Below, in pieces: positions 49,295 to 57,222 of a stretch of DNA of 64,000 nt. The first letter of the stretch is position 1; every line of letters begins with the position of its first letter. This DNA comes from an uncultured Mycoplasmatota bacterium. Its GTDB lineage: Bacteria > Bacillota_I > Bacilli_A > RF39 > UBA660. The DNA lies in NCBI GenBank assembly GCA_937944975.1, contig CALEBF010000016.1, positions 1-64,000 of the forward strand, read 5' to 3'. Under the pieces are notes generated by a model. That model searched no databases. It was not told the DNA's origin and saw only the letters and a program-made list of their open reading frames with translations. The position numbers and the translations under genes were made by a program.

Positions 49295-50956
49295 TTACAT
49301 TTTATTTTTTCCTATTCTTCCATAAGGATTGCTCACTAAATTTCTATTCTCATATTTGAAAGAAACTACTGGTACAATATCATATTTAAAATATATAGTA
49401 ATATTTCTATTTTTATCAATAACTATTTTGTCTATTAATGTATCTATTAATTCTTTTTTAGGTTTATTTAAATCCAATAGTTTCTTTATCTTTTTAGTGT
49501 AGTCTGGTAAAACATTTGCTTTATTTTTTATTTTGTACTTTTTGATATTTTCATTGTCTATTAAATCGTTGATTTCTTTTAATTTAACTTCCGATTCTTT
49601 AGCTAGTTCTTTATAAGTTTCAGTAGATATTACTCCATCACATCTATCATTATATAAAGTTGTAATTCTCTTAGTTATTTTTTCTTTTTCTATTTCCAAA
49701 TTTTTGATAACATTGTCTATATTATTAGTTTCCTTATGGACATTTTTGACAACCTCATCGTTTAATTGTTTTAAATCTAATTCTTTCATTAATTTAGAAA
49801 CAGATTTATTTATTTGTTCTAACACTTGTTCTTCTAAATAGTTATATGGATAGAAATGTGAATAGCATCTACCTCTAACTGGATCTCTTGAATATCTATT
49901 ACAATTAACTGACCAGTAATCTTGTTTTTTTCTATAAAGTACGGTAAGTCTGTTCCCACATTCTTTACAAAATAATTTACCTTCTAATAATCTTTTTTCT
50001 CTATCTGTTTTTATTTCATAATTTCTTGTGTTTCTTTTTCTTAAATTATTAACATAATCAAAAGTTTCTTTATCAACTAATGGTTCATGAGTATTTTCTA
50101 CCACTATCCATAATTTTTCATCTAATGTTATTTTCTTTTTTGATTTATAATTTACTTTAGTTTGAGTGTGTTGAACTAAATCTCCTGTATAAATTCTATT
50201 AATTAAAATCTTTTTTACTGTGGAAATATTCCAATTATCTCTATCAATTAATCTAGATGAATAATTAGTCTTTTTATAACCACTAGGCGTAACTACATGT
50301 GCTTTATTAAGTCTATTTGCTATTTCGGTAGGCCCAATACCATCTGCTCTCCACTTGAATATCTTTTTAACAATTGGAGCAGTTTCTGGATTAGGGATTA
50401 AGTGTCCTTTATCTTCTGGATCTCTCATATATCCATAGCATGGAAGACTTCCTACAAATTTACCACTTTTTCTTTTTTCATTTAAAACATTTCTAATTTT
50501 AATAGAATTTTGTTTACTATAATAATCATTACAAGCAATTATAAATGTTGAAGAATCATTACTAGCTTGATTTTTAAAACTATCAAAAGATTCTAATATA
50601 GAAATAAATCTTATATTGTTCTCTGGGAAAAATGTTTCAATATAATAACCAGTCATAACATGATCACGGCCAAGTCTTGATAAATCTTTTACTATTACAC
50701 AATTAATTTTTTTATTATTAATATCTTCTAATAAACTTTTAAACCCAGGTCTTTCAAAATCAGTTCCAGAAAATCCATCATCAACATATTCTTTAACTAA
50801 ATTAAAATTATTGTTTTTAACATAATTCCTTAATAATTCTTTTTGATTTATTACACTTTCACTATCAGATTCATATTTTTTGTCCTTATCTTCTTGAGAT
50901 AATCTTATATAGATTCCAACATTGAAATCTAATCCATTTAAGTAAGTATTATTCAT
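49295..50956 (-). CDS. Large serine recombinase (island integrase)
   Basis: 553 residues, TnpX-like. N-domain with catalytic Ser20 (YIRLSQEDKD), DDGFSGTDFERPGF and VIVKDLSRLGRDH; recombinase domain (about 175-290) with GYMRDPEDKGHL; zinc ribbon LFCKECGNRL with Cys partners at WSVNC and GRC; long coiled coil (about 390-470); C-terminal NITIYFKY. Only modestly similar to the prophage enzyme at 45229, consistent with different att sites. Confidence 0.93.
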   Translation of the reverse strand: MNNTYLNGLDFNVGIYIRLSQEDKDKKYESDSESVINQKELLRNYVKNNNFNLVKEYVDDGFSGTDFERPGFKSLLEDINNKKINCVIVKDLSRLGRDHVMTGYYIETFFPENNIRFISILESFDSFKNQASNDSSTFIIACNDYYSKQNSIKIRNVLNEKRKSGKFVGSLPCYGYMRDPEDKGHLIPNPETAPIVKKIFKWRADGIGPTEIANRLNKAHVVTPSGYKKTNYSSRLIDRDNWNISTVKKILINRIYTGDLVQHTQTKVNYKSKKKITLDEKLWIVVENTHEPLVDKETFDYVNNLRKRNTRNYEIKTDREKRLLEGKLFCKECGNRLTVLYRKKQDYWSVNCNRYSRDPVRGRCYSHFYPYNYLEEQVLEQINKSVSKLMKELDLKQLNDEVVKNVHKETNNIDNVIKNLEIEKEKITKRITTLYNDRCDGVISTETYKELAKESEVKLKEINDLIDNENIKKYKIKNKANVLPDYTKKIKKLLDLNKPKKELIDTLIDKIVIDKNRNITIYFKYDIVPVVSFKYENRNLVSNPYGRIGKNKM

Positions 50957-51034
50957 TCATTCCTCCAATCTTCTTACTTAATTGGGTATTTAGACAAATG
51001 AATAATAACATCATTAATGAATAATTGCAAATCA

Positions 51035-51133
51035 TTAATTATTGTTTACTCCTTCTTCTTTCATTATCTCTTCGATTAAGTACTTCAAAATAAGATCTTT
51101 AAATGAAATTTTATTCAAATAGGCTCCTTCCAT
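51035..51133 (-). CDS. Small protein upstream of the island recombinase, 32 residues
   Basis: ATG 51133 with AGGTGG 7 bp upstream, TAA 51035-51037. Helical (NKISFKDLILKYLIEEIMKEE). A 24-codon leader frame (51111-51185, AAAGGAAG site) overlaps its start, suggesting translational coupling. The helical peptide next to a serine recombinase could be a directionality factor; inference. Confidence 0.4.
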   Translation of the reverse strand: MEGAYLNKISFKDLILKYLIEEIMKEEGVNNN

Positions 51134-51322
51134 ATTCAAACCACCTATTTAAATTTATGTTTAAAATTATTTTTTTATCATGCATATATCAACTTCCTTT
51201 CTCTTTTTAAATATATAAAATAATTTTATAATAAATATATAATATTAATATTTTTTATATTCTATTTATTATCTTATTATAGATATAAAGATCCATTGAA
51301 TGTAAAATATACATCCAATCAA

Positions 51323-51622
51323 TTAGAACATTTCTTCTAAAGTAACGGATGTATATTTATCTTTGTTAATATAAATTTTTCTTTGAAATTTATGTTTATA
51401 TTCCATAGTTATATAATTATTATCTGATAACTCTTTTAATAGTTTAGTTATTCTTCTAGATCCTACTCCTATTAAATTACCTAAGTAACTATTATCAGCA
51501 TAACAATATCCTTCTTTATATGTAAGTAATAATAGTCTAGCATATAACAATTTACCACTATGTCCTATGTTCTTATCATCAGCTAAAAACATTGGGATTT
51601 TTAAATATTTGTCAAAGTTCAT
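51323..51622 (-). CDS. Winged-helix DNA-binding protein (replication-initiator-like)
   Basis: 99 residues with GKLLYARLLLLTYKEGYCYADNSYLGNLIGVGSRRITKLLKEL, a winged helix of the phage/plasmid initiator type. Overlaps the ribbon-helix-helix gene by 4 bp. May support limited replication of the excised island. Confidence 0.6.
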   Translation of the reverse strand: MNFDKYLKIPMFLADDKNIGHSGKLLYARLLLLTYKEGYCYADNSYLGNLIGVGSRRITKLLKELSDNNYITMEYKHKFQRKIYINKDKYTSVTLEEMF

Positions 51623-51789
51623 TTATCAGTCTCCTTTCTTAATTCTTTAGTATTAATTTTTAACATTTCTAAATAACCCATTTCCATCAATTGAGTCATC
51701 ATTTTAGAAATAGATATTTGGTAGAAATCTGCCATTAATTTAATTCTATCAAATAGTTCTATTGGTAAATATAATTTAAATATTCTCAT
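51619..51789 (-). CDS. Ribbon-helix-helix-like regulator
   Basis: 56 residues from ATG 51789 (AGGAGGAATGTT site; the longer frame is rejected). RIFKLYLPIELFDRIKLMADFYQISISKMMTQLMEMG has one strand and two helices as in Arc/CopG repressors. Probably autoregulates the small operon. Confidence 0.6.
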   Translation of the reverse strand: MRIFKLYLPIELFDRIKLMADFYQISISKMMTQLMEMGYLEMLKINTKELRKETDK

Positions 51790-51909
51790 AACATTCCTCC
51801 TATCTTTATTTAAATTAAACAACAAAAAAGACTTACATTTTATAAGCCTAATTACATAAAATAGCAAACAAAATCCCTCTAAAGAAGAAAATCTCCTTTA
51901 ATATGTTTA

Positions 51910-51975
51910 AACTATAACATATGTTTTTTACCCCTTTTCATATTTCATTTTAGTTCTTTGAAATATGTTATAGTT
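51910..51975. repeat. Inverted repeat upstream of the small island operon
   Basis: AACTATAACATAT (51910-51922) and ATATGTTATAGTT (51963-51975) are perfect 13-bp inverted copies, extended to TTTRAACTATAACATAT. They flank 40 bp. Likely operator or replication sites for the neighbouring DNA-binding proteins. Each contains a TATAAC that could be a -10 box. Confidence 0.6.
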
Positions 51976-52067
51976 CAAACTGTATTCATCTTATATTTCT
52001 ATAAGATAGGTTCTAACATAAGCCTTATATCTTACTGAGCCTCTTATAACTAACGTCCTTTGACTCT

Positions 52068-52325
52068 TTAGTTAAGTGTTACTGTGTACATTCCGTTTGA
52101 GTATTCTTGATATATTAGATAATTTAACTCTTCTAATATCTTAAGACTTTTTCTCAAACCTTTGTTTTTGATGTTAACTACTTGCTGTATCTCTCCTACA
52201 TTTATATCTGTTATTATTCTTCCGAATCCTTTGGTGTAAATGTAAGAGTAGATATATTTAGTCTCTTTTGGAATATTTTTATTCTTCCAAATCTCTTTTG
52301 GTACTTCTAGATACCTCATTCTCAT
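52068..52325 (-). CDS. Winged-helix DNA-binding protein, 85 residues
   Basis: Similar plan to the protein at 51323: KETKYIYSYIYTKGFGRIITDINVGEIQQVVNIKNKGLRKSLKILEELNYL. First gene after the divergent promoter region; opposite to the XRE gene. Confidence 0.5.
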   Translation of the reverse strand: MRMRYLEVPKEIWKNKNIPKETKYIYSYIYTKGFGRIITDINVGEIQQVVNIKNKGLRKSLKILEELNYLIYQEYSNGMYTVTLN

Positions 52326-52422
52326 CTACTCTATCTGCCTCCTTTCTATTGATGTAAAACTCATCAACTGCAATTACTATACTATTGCGTTTTGAGTTTG
52401 TCAATACTTTTTATGCATTTTG

Positions 52423-52451
52423 TTGACTTTTACATCACACTGTGATATTAT
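52423..52451 (+). promoter_or_regulatory. Promoter of the island XRE regulator with operator
   Basis: TTGACT (52423-52428), 17-bp spacer, TATTAT (52446-52451). The spacer has TCACACTGTGA, a palindrome. GATGTAAAA near 52353 and TTTTACATC here are inverted copies, a likely operator pair. Confidence 0.65.
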
Positions 52452-52480
52452 TAACTTGGATTTGAAAGAGGTGTATTTTT

Positions 52481-53011
52481 ATGCGTAAAAATAATACAAC
52501 TGAATTAGGAGAATTAATTAAAAATAAAAGAGAAGAATTAGGTATTTCACAAAGAGCTCTTGCTCGTGAAGTTAATATGGATTGTGCTGAAGTTTCGCGA
52601 ATTGAGGCTGGCAAAAGACAAAAACCTAATATTTTATATTTAAAAGGAATATCTGAAACACTTAATATTAGTTTAGTACAATTAATGAAACTTTCCGGAT
52701 ATAGTGATGTAGAAATAAATTGGGGTACTGATTTTTCAAATAAAAGATCAACAGCTGATTATCAAAAACAAATTGAAAGTTATGAAAAATTTTATTTTGA
52801 TGTGTTAGAAGATATAGAAATTAGAAGAAAAAGTGCATTTGAATGCAAAGGCATATTTGCTGATATTATAGATAGAATTGATAATCCTGGATATTACTCA
52901 TCAGAAATAACTTTAAAAGATATTTCTGAAAAACTAAAAGAGGCATCAAGAGTGATAAACAAAAATATGGAAAAGTTTGATAAAAATAAATTACCTAAAG
53001 ACTTATTTTAA
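52481..53011 (+). CDS. XRE-family regulator of the island
   Basis: 176 residues: helix-turn-helix (LGISQRALAREVNMDCAEVSRIEAGKRQKP, about 20-50), then a helical C-domain. AAGAGGTG site. Divergent from the small DNA-binding genes; probably keeps the island integrated and quiet. Confidence 0.75.
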   Translation: MRKNNTTELGELIKNKREELGISQRALAREVNMDCAEVSRIEAGKRQKPNILYLKGISETLNISLVQLMKLSGYSDVEINWGTDFSNKRSTADYQKQIESYEKFYFDVLEDIEIRRKSAFECKGIFADIIDRIDNPGYYSSEITLKDISEKLKEASRVINKNMEKFDKNKLPKDLF

Positions 53012-53493
53012 TAACTATCCTACTTTATATAATTTTTATATTCAAAATTTAGATTCTTAAATAAGCAGGATAAGAAGATGGCGCCACAAAGTAAAAAAAT
53101 CCTTATAAAATAAGGAAACTTAGTGGTGCCATTCTTATTTCGTACTTACGAAATTCATCCTACTTTGTAGGTTGATATAAAGGATGTTTCACTATTTAAT
53201 CATTTAAATATAATAATAAAATAACTATAGTTATCATCCTATTTTTATCCTTTTTCCAAAATTTATAGGATAATTACTATAATTTTTTGTTCTAAATAGA
53301 AAAACATTATATATTTAATATAAACTTATTAGCTAATTTTATAAAATAATACATTTATATTTTTACAAAACTGTTTTAAAATATATTTTTCATGATAAAA
53401 ATTAAGATTTGATACTATAAATTTCATTTTTTGTAATTACCTTTAATCAAAAATTAGTTAAACATGTTATAATTATTACAGAGGTGTATTACT
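53012..53493. other. 482-bp gene-free region with a dense set of hairpins
   Basis: The main hairpin 53070-53138 has arms ATAAGAAGATGGCGCCAC and GTGGTGCCATTCTTAT plus an inner stem TCCTTAT / ATAAGGA. Next follow TTTCGTACTTACGAAA (53138-53153) and CCTACTTTGTAGG (53159-53171). No T run follows the big stem. No reading frame with a ribosome binding site. It could be a structured RNA, an origin or a transfer site. The rest up to 53490 is A/T-rich and holds the promoter of the nuclease gene (TATAAT near 53470). Confidence 0.55.
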
Positions 53494-54678
53494 ATGGCAA
53501 AAGTCTTTCAACCAAAAAAGAAAATTAAAAATCAACAATATGATTCATATTGGAAATTAACTGTTGAATATACTGATATATACGATAGAAGGTTTAATAA
53601 TACTCTAAAGACTATTATTAAATTTATAGATGACAAAGACTTAATCAATCAAGATTATGAAAAAAAATATTATAAAGAACTCCAAGATCAAATTTATGAA
53701 TTATATCCTAAAAGTGACTATGCTTCAATAAGAAAATCAATTAATCAATTTATAAAACTAGGATTTGTCAAACCATATTTAAAAGGATATCATAGTTTGA
53801 CAAAAAGATTTTTAAATACAACTGTTCAAGAAGAAAAAAGAAGTATTTTTTCGCAAATTTTTTATGAAAACTCAAGTTTTAATTCTTCTACAACTACAGA
53901 TCTTACTAACATCAAAGAAACTAATTTTTTGTTAAAAACACTTGCATATCATCCCGACAAAAAATTATCTAGAAATGATATTATTGCATTAATGGTTACA
54001 CCTGGAATTTCTGAAATATCAAAAGGTTATTTAACAAAAGATGAATTAGAAGAACAATATAAATATTCAAAAATTATCAATTTTGAAGAAAATAAATATA
54101 ATCAAATTAGTTATTTGTTTACTTTTCTTAATTTAATGCCTAATATTAAAGCAGATAAAAATGATGGAATACATTTTATAGATCCCAACGAAATAGAAAT
54201 TGATACGAAAAGAGATCCTATTTTATATGGAATCTATAAAAACGATTTAGACAATGAATCAATAAGGTTATATGGCAAAAAAATTTGCTATATTCAAAAA
54301 ACATCTTATAAAGGTCTAATTCACTCTCATATTAAAGATTCATCTGTTTGCTTAGAAGAAGGAAAAATTGACGAGGCATATGACTACAACAATGGGCTAT
54401 TGTTATCTTCACAAATAGATGCATACTTTGATAAATACGATATCTCGTTTGATAGTGATGGAAATGTTCTAATAAATGATTACGAGATACACGACAGTGA
54501 TATTCTGTGTTGGATTAGTAATTTTAAACTAGATAAAAAAATTCTAAATCCAGAGAGATTAAAATATTTAGAATGGCATAGAAATAAGTTTAAAGAAAAA
54601 GCAATAAAAAGCAAAAATGATATTGACAAGTTTTATAATGATGAATTTAACAAAAAAACAAGTAATCAAGAAGAATGA
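53494..54678 (+). CDS. HNH-type restriction endonuclease (probable type IIS)
   Basis: 394 residues. The N-terminal two-thirds are unrecognised, probably DNA recognition. The C-terminal HNH_2 domain (about 265-350) has CYIQKTSYKGLIHSHI, DYNNGLLLS and AYFDKYDISFD, the His-Asn-His layout with metal site. It lies convergent to the methyltransferase genes and overlaps the adenine methyltransferase by 13 bp at the 3' ends. Together with one N6-adenine and one C5-cytosine methyltransferase this is the gene set of asymmetric-site systems such as HphI/MnlI. GAGGTG site. Confidence 0.75.
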   Translation: MAKVFQPKKKIKNQQYDSYWKLTVEYTDIYDRRFNNTLKTIIKFIDDKDLINQDYEKKYYKELQDQIYELYPKSDYASIRKSINQFIKLGFVKPYLKGYHSLTKRFLNTTVQEEKRSIFSQIFYENSSFNSSTTTDLTNIKETNFLLKTLAYHPDKKLSRNDIIALMVTPGISEISKGYLTKDELEEQYKYSKIINFEENKYNQISYLFTFLNLMPNIKADKNDGIHFIDPNEIEIDTKRDPILYGIYKNDLDNESIRLYGKKICYIQKTSYKGLIHSHIKDSSVCLEEGKIDEAYDYNNGLLLSSQIDAYFDKYDISFDSDGNVLINDYEIHDSDILCWISNFKLDKKILNPERLKYLEWHRNKFKEKAIKSKNDIDKFYNDEFNKKTSNQEE

Positions 54679-54690
54679 TTACTTGTTTTA
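54652..54690. terminator. Bidirectional terminator between restriction and methyltransferase genes
   Basis: CAAGTAATC / GATTACTTG stem (54659-54667, 54677-54685) with A run before and T run after. It lies inside the overlapping 3' ends of the two genes. Confidence 0.8.
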
Positions 54691-55688
54691 ACTTGCAAAA
54701 TTATTAATACTTCAATAGTTTCATTTTTATTTTCTTTATTTGTAACTTTATATTGATGCCTTTTTTCTTTAATTTCTACTTTACCATACTTGCTTAACAT
54801 ATCACTAATATCATTAATTGAAGGTTTAGTTTTGTTATTTTCACTTATTACTATATATTTTGACTTAGGTAAACATTTTAGTATTAGTTTTTCTAAATTA
54901 TCTAAAAACTTATTATTTTCTGAAAAATTAATATAATTTATTTCTTTATTAAAAATGCTATCATATAAGCCATAAAAATCACCATACTTATTCATTGTTG
55001 CTGGATATGGTGGATCCATATATATAACATCTACTTTTTCTTCCAATTGATCTATCATTTCAAAAGCATCATTATTAAACGCTTTATTATCTTGCTTATT
55101 ATCAAACACGGAATTATTATAATTATCTAGGTTTTCATAAATATGATCTATAAAAGGTAAATTATGATATGCTCTTCTTCTTTTATATTTAGCATAACTA
55201 TAATCTTCATCTCTTAATTTTACAATTTGATTCCACGGAACATTCATTCTTGAATAAGGAATCTTTCGAATCATTGCTCTTCTAATTAAAGATAAAAATA
55301 AATACTTCTTATAGCCTTCTAATTTAGCAGATTTACATACTAATTCTGCTAATTCCCCAACCTCATTTGGAAAATACAACCTATTTTCTAAAAATCTAAT
55401 TTCTTCATGCTTTTGTATAATTTCTCTTTTAGAAACACCTATATTAAAATCATCATTATTTAAAATTACATCATTATTTTCTATAATAGCTTTAGCTAAA
55501 ACATAATTTGAATATAAAGCGTCATTTGAATATACCCTGTATCCTCTTTCCTTTAATGCATAAGATACTGAACAGCCACCACAAAAAAGATCTAAAACTG
55601 TGCCTTTTTTATATGGAAAATTATCAACTATCCAATCAGTTAGTTTATTTTTATTACCAATATAATTAATCTTTGGATACTTATTCAT
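54666..55688 (-). CDS. DNA N6-adenine methyltransferase (Dam/D12 class)
   Basis: 340 residues. AdoMet-binding LDLFCGGCSVSYAL near residue 33 and catalytic DPPYP near 228; RRAMIRKIPYSRMNVPWNQ region typical of D12-class enzymes. It overlaps the C5 methyltransferase by 8 bp. Protects one strand of the restriction site in the proposed asymmetric system. Confidence 0.9.
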   Translation of the reverse strand: MNKYPKINYIGNKNKLTDWIVDNFPYKKGTVLDLFCGGCSVSYALKERGYRVYSNDALYSNYVLAKAIIENNDVILNNDDFNIGVSKREIIQKHEEIRFLENRLYFPNEVGELAELVCKSAKLEGYKKYLFLSLIRRAMIRKIPYSRMNVPWNQIVKLRDEDYSYAKYKRRRAYHNLPFIDHIYENLDNYNNSVFDNKQDNKAFNNDAFEMIDQLEEKVDVIYMDPPYPATMNKYGDFYGLYDSIFNKEINYINFSENNKFLDNLEKLILKCLPKSKYIVISENNKTKPSINDISDMLSKYGKVEIKEKRHQYKVTNKENKNETIEVLIILQVKTSNHSS

Positions 55689-56673
55689 TATCTAACACCT
55701 CTTTTACCTGGATGGCAATTTTATTAGCTAACAATACCGGAACGGCATTACCAATTTGCTGTTGTACTTTACCAGCATTACCTAAAAACACAAATGAATC
55801 TGGAAAAGTTTGCAGTCTAGCTAACTCTCTACATGTCAAAGCTCTATTTTGATTATAGTGAAATATCTTTCTCATATCACCAGTAACACAAAAAGATGGT
55901 TTTTTACTATTATATCTTATATATTTTCTACTATCACCTGATTTAGGCCTTAACCCTTCTGGTATATCATTTCTATTACCACCATCTGAAACATAACTCA
56001 TCTTCTCTAACATCTGTGCTGAATGTTTCATTGCGGTATGATTTGGAATATCACTAGTTTCTCCATTTTCTAATTTAGGCAAATCATCAATAGCTTCTTT
56101 TATAGTTACAATTTTTTTCTCTTCGTTAGGATAATTAAATTTATTTTCTCCAATTGTGCCAACAATAAATATTCTTCTTCTCTCTTGAGGTACTCCATAA
56201 TTAACTGCATTAAGAACTTTATGTTTTACATCATAACCAATTTCTTCAAAAGCTGAAATAATCTCTTTTATAGTATTTCCTTTATTATGTTTTTCCATGG
56301 CAGCAACATTTTCTAAAACAAACATTTTAGGTTTAACAATTTTTACAATCCTTACAAACTCTTTAAATAATCTATTTCTGTCATCATCGATAAAATTTCT
56401 TCCAATATTTCCAGCAATTGAAAATCCTTGACAAGGTGGGCCTCCAATTATTACATCTACATTCTCATTTTTAATTATATCACAAATTTGTTTTTCATTA
56501 ACATTTTTTATATCATCAACTATTAATTTGTGTAAAGGAAAATTTTTTTTGTAAGTTTCGGCAAAATCTTTATTAAATTCAATAGCTAAAAGATTTTTAA
56601 AACCAGCATTATCAAACCCTAATGACATTCCTCCTGCTCCAGCAAATAAATCTATATATGTATATTTTTTCAT
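55681..56673 (-). CDS. DNA C5-cytosine methyltransferase
   Basis: 330 residues from ATG 56673 with GGAGG 6-7 bp upstream; an earlier ATG lies inside the XRE gene and is rejected. All C5 motifs in order: DLFAGAGGMSLGF (I), GGPPCQGFS with catalytic Cys (IV), ENVAAM (VI), QERRRIFIVG (VIII), RELARLQTFPDSF and QQIGNAVPVLLA (IX-X). The second strand-specific modification enzyme. Confidence 0.93.
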   Translation of the reverse strand: MKKYTYIDLFAGAGGMSLGFDNAGFKNLLAIEFNKDFAETYKKNFPLHKLIVDDIKNVNEKQICDIIKNENVDVIIGGPPCQGFSIAGNIGRNFIDDDRNRLFKEFVRIVKIVKPKMFVLENVAAMEKHNKGNTIKEIISAFEEIGYDVKHKVLNAVNYGVPQERRRIFIVGTIGENKFNYPNEEKKIVTIKEAIDDLPKLENGETSDIPNHTAMKHSAQMLEKMSYVSDGGNRNDIPEGLRPKSGDSRKYIRYNSKKPSFCVTGDMRKIFHYNQNRALTCRELARLQTFPDSFVFLGNAGKVQQQIGNAVPVLLANKIAIQVKEVLDNE

Positions 56674-56675
56674 AA

Positions 56676-57038
56676 TTAATCCTCCTGTTTCATTTCTTTC
56701 AATAAATTTTTCCATACGATATTAGCATTATTTTTTTTCACATATCTAATGCATTGACGCAATTCGTCGTTATTCATTATATATTCAGCAATATCATAAG
56801 AAACTTTACCTTTACTATCATCAACAGCCAAATCAAACAATTGATAAATTTCTTCTTCTTTCAAAACTAATTCTTTTGCTAGTTTTGTTAATACATCAAA
56901 AGATGGAATTCTTTTGTTTTTTTCTATATCATTCATATACGGGGGTGTTATATTACATGCCAAAGCTAATTGTCTGGAAGACAGTTTTACCTTTTTTCTT
57001 TTTTTTATAATAAAAGTTCCTAATGAAATTTTAGTCAT
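56676..57038 (-). CDS. XRE-family controller of the restriction-modification genes
   Basis: 120 residues: helix-turn-helix (LSSRQLALACNITPPYMNDIEKNKRIPS, about 19-46) and a C-terminal helical part ending KNLLKEMKQED. First gene of the methyltransferase operon, stop 3 bp before the C5 methyltransferase ATG. C-protein-like role: delay of restriction until DNA is protected. Confidence 0.75.
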   Translation of the reverse strand: MTKISLGTFIIKKRKKVKLSSRQLALACNITPPYMNDIEKNKRIPSFDVLTKLAKELVLKEEEIYQLFDLAVDDSKGKVSYDIAEYIMNNDELRQCIRYVKKNNANIVWKNLLKEMKQED

Positions 57039-57129
57039 AACTACCTCCTATATATTAACCTATTTGCTTATTAGCTAATTAGTTAATACTATTATACTTT
57101 AAAATCAAATTTTATTCAATAAATAACAT

Positions 57130-57158
57130 AAAAAAAGAGTGATTTTTAAATCAACTCT
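57130..57158 (-). terminator. Terminator of the SIR2-HerA operon
   Basis: Minus strand AGAGTTGATTT / AAATCACTCT stem with one mismatch, followed by T7, 65 bp after the HerA gene stop. Confidence 0.7.
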
Positions 57159-57222
57159 AATTATAAATTATCTTATCGTCTAAATTTTCTAAAATTTTAT
57201 ATACACATCTATTGTTTGAAAA

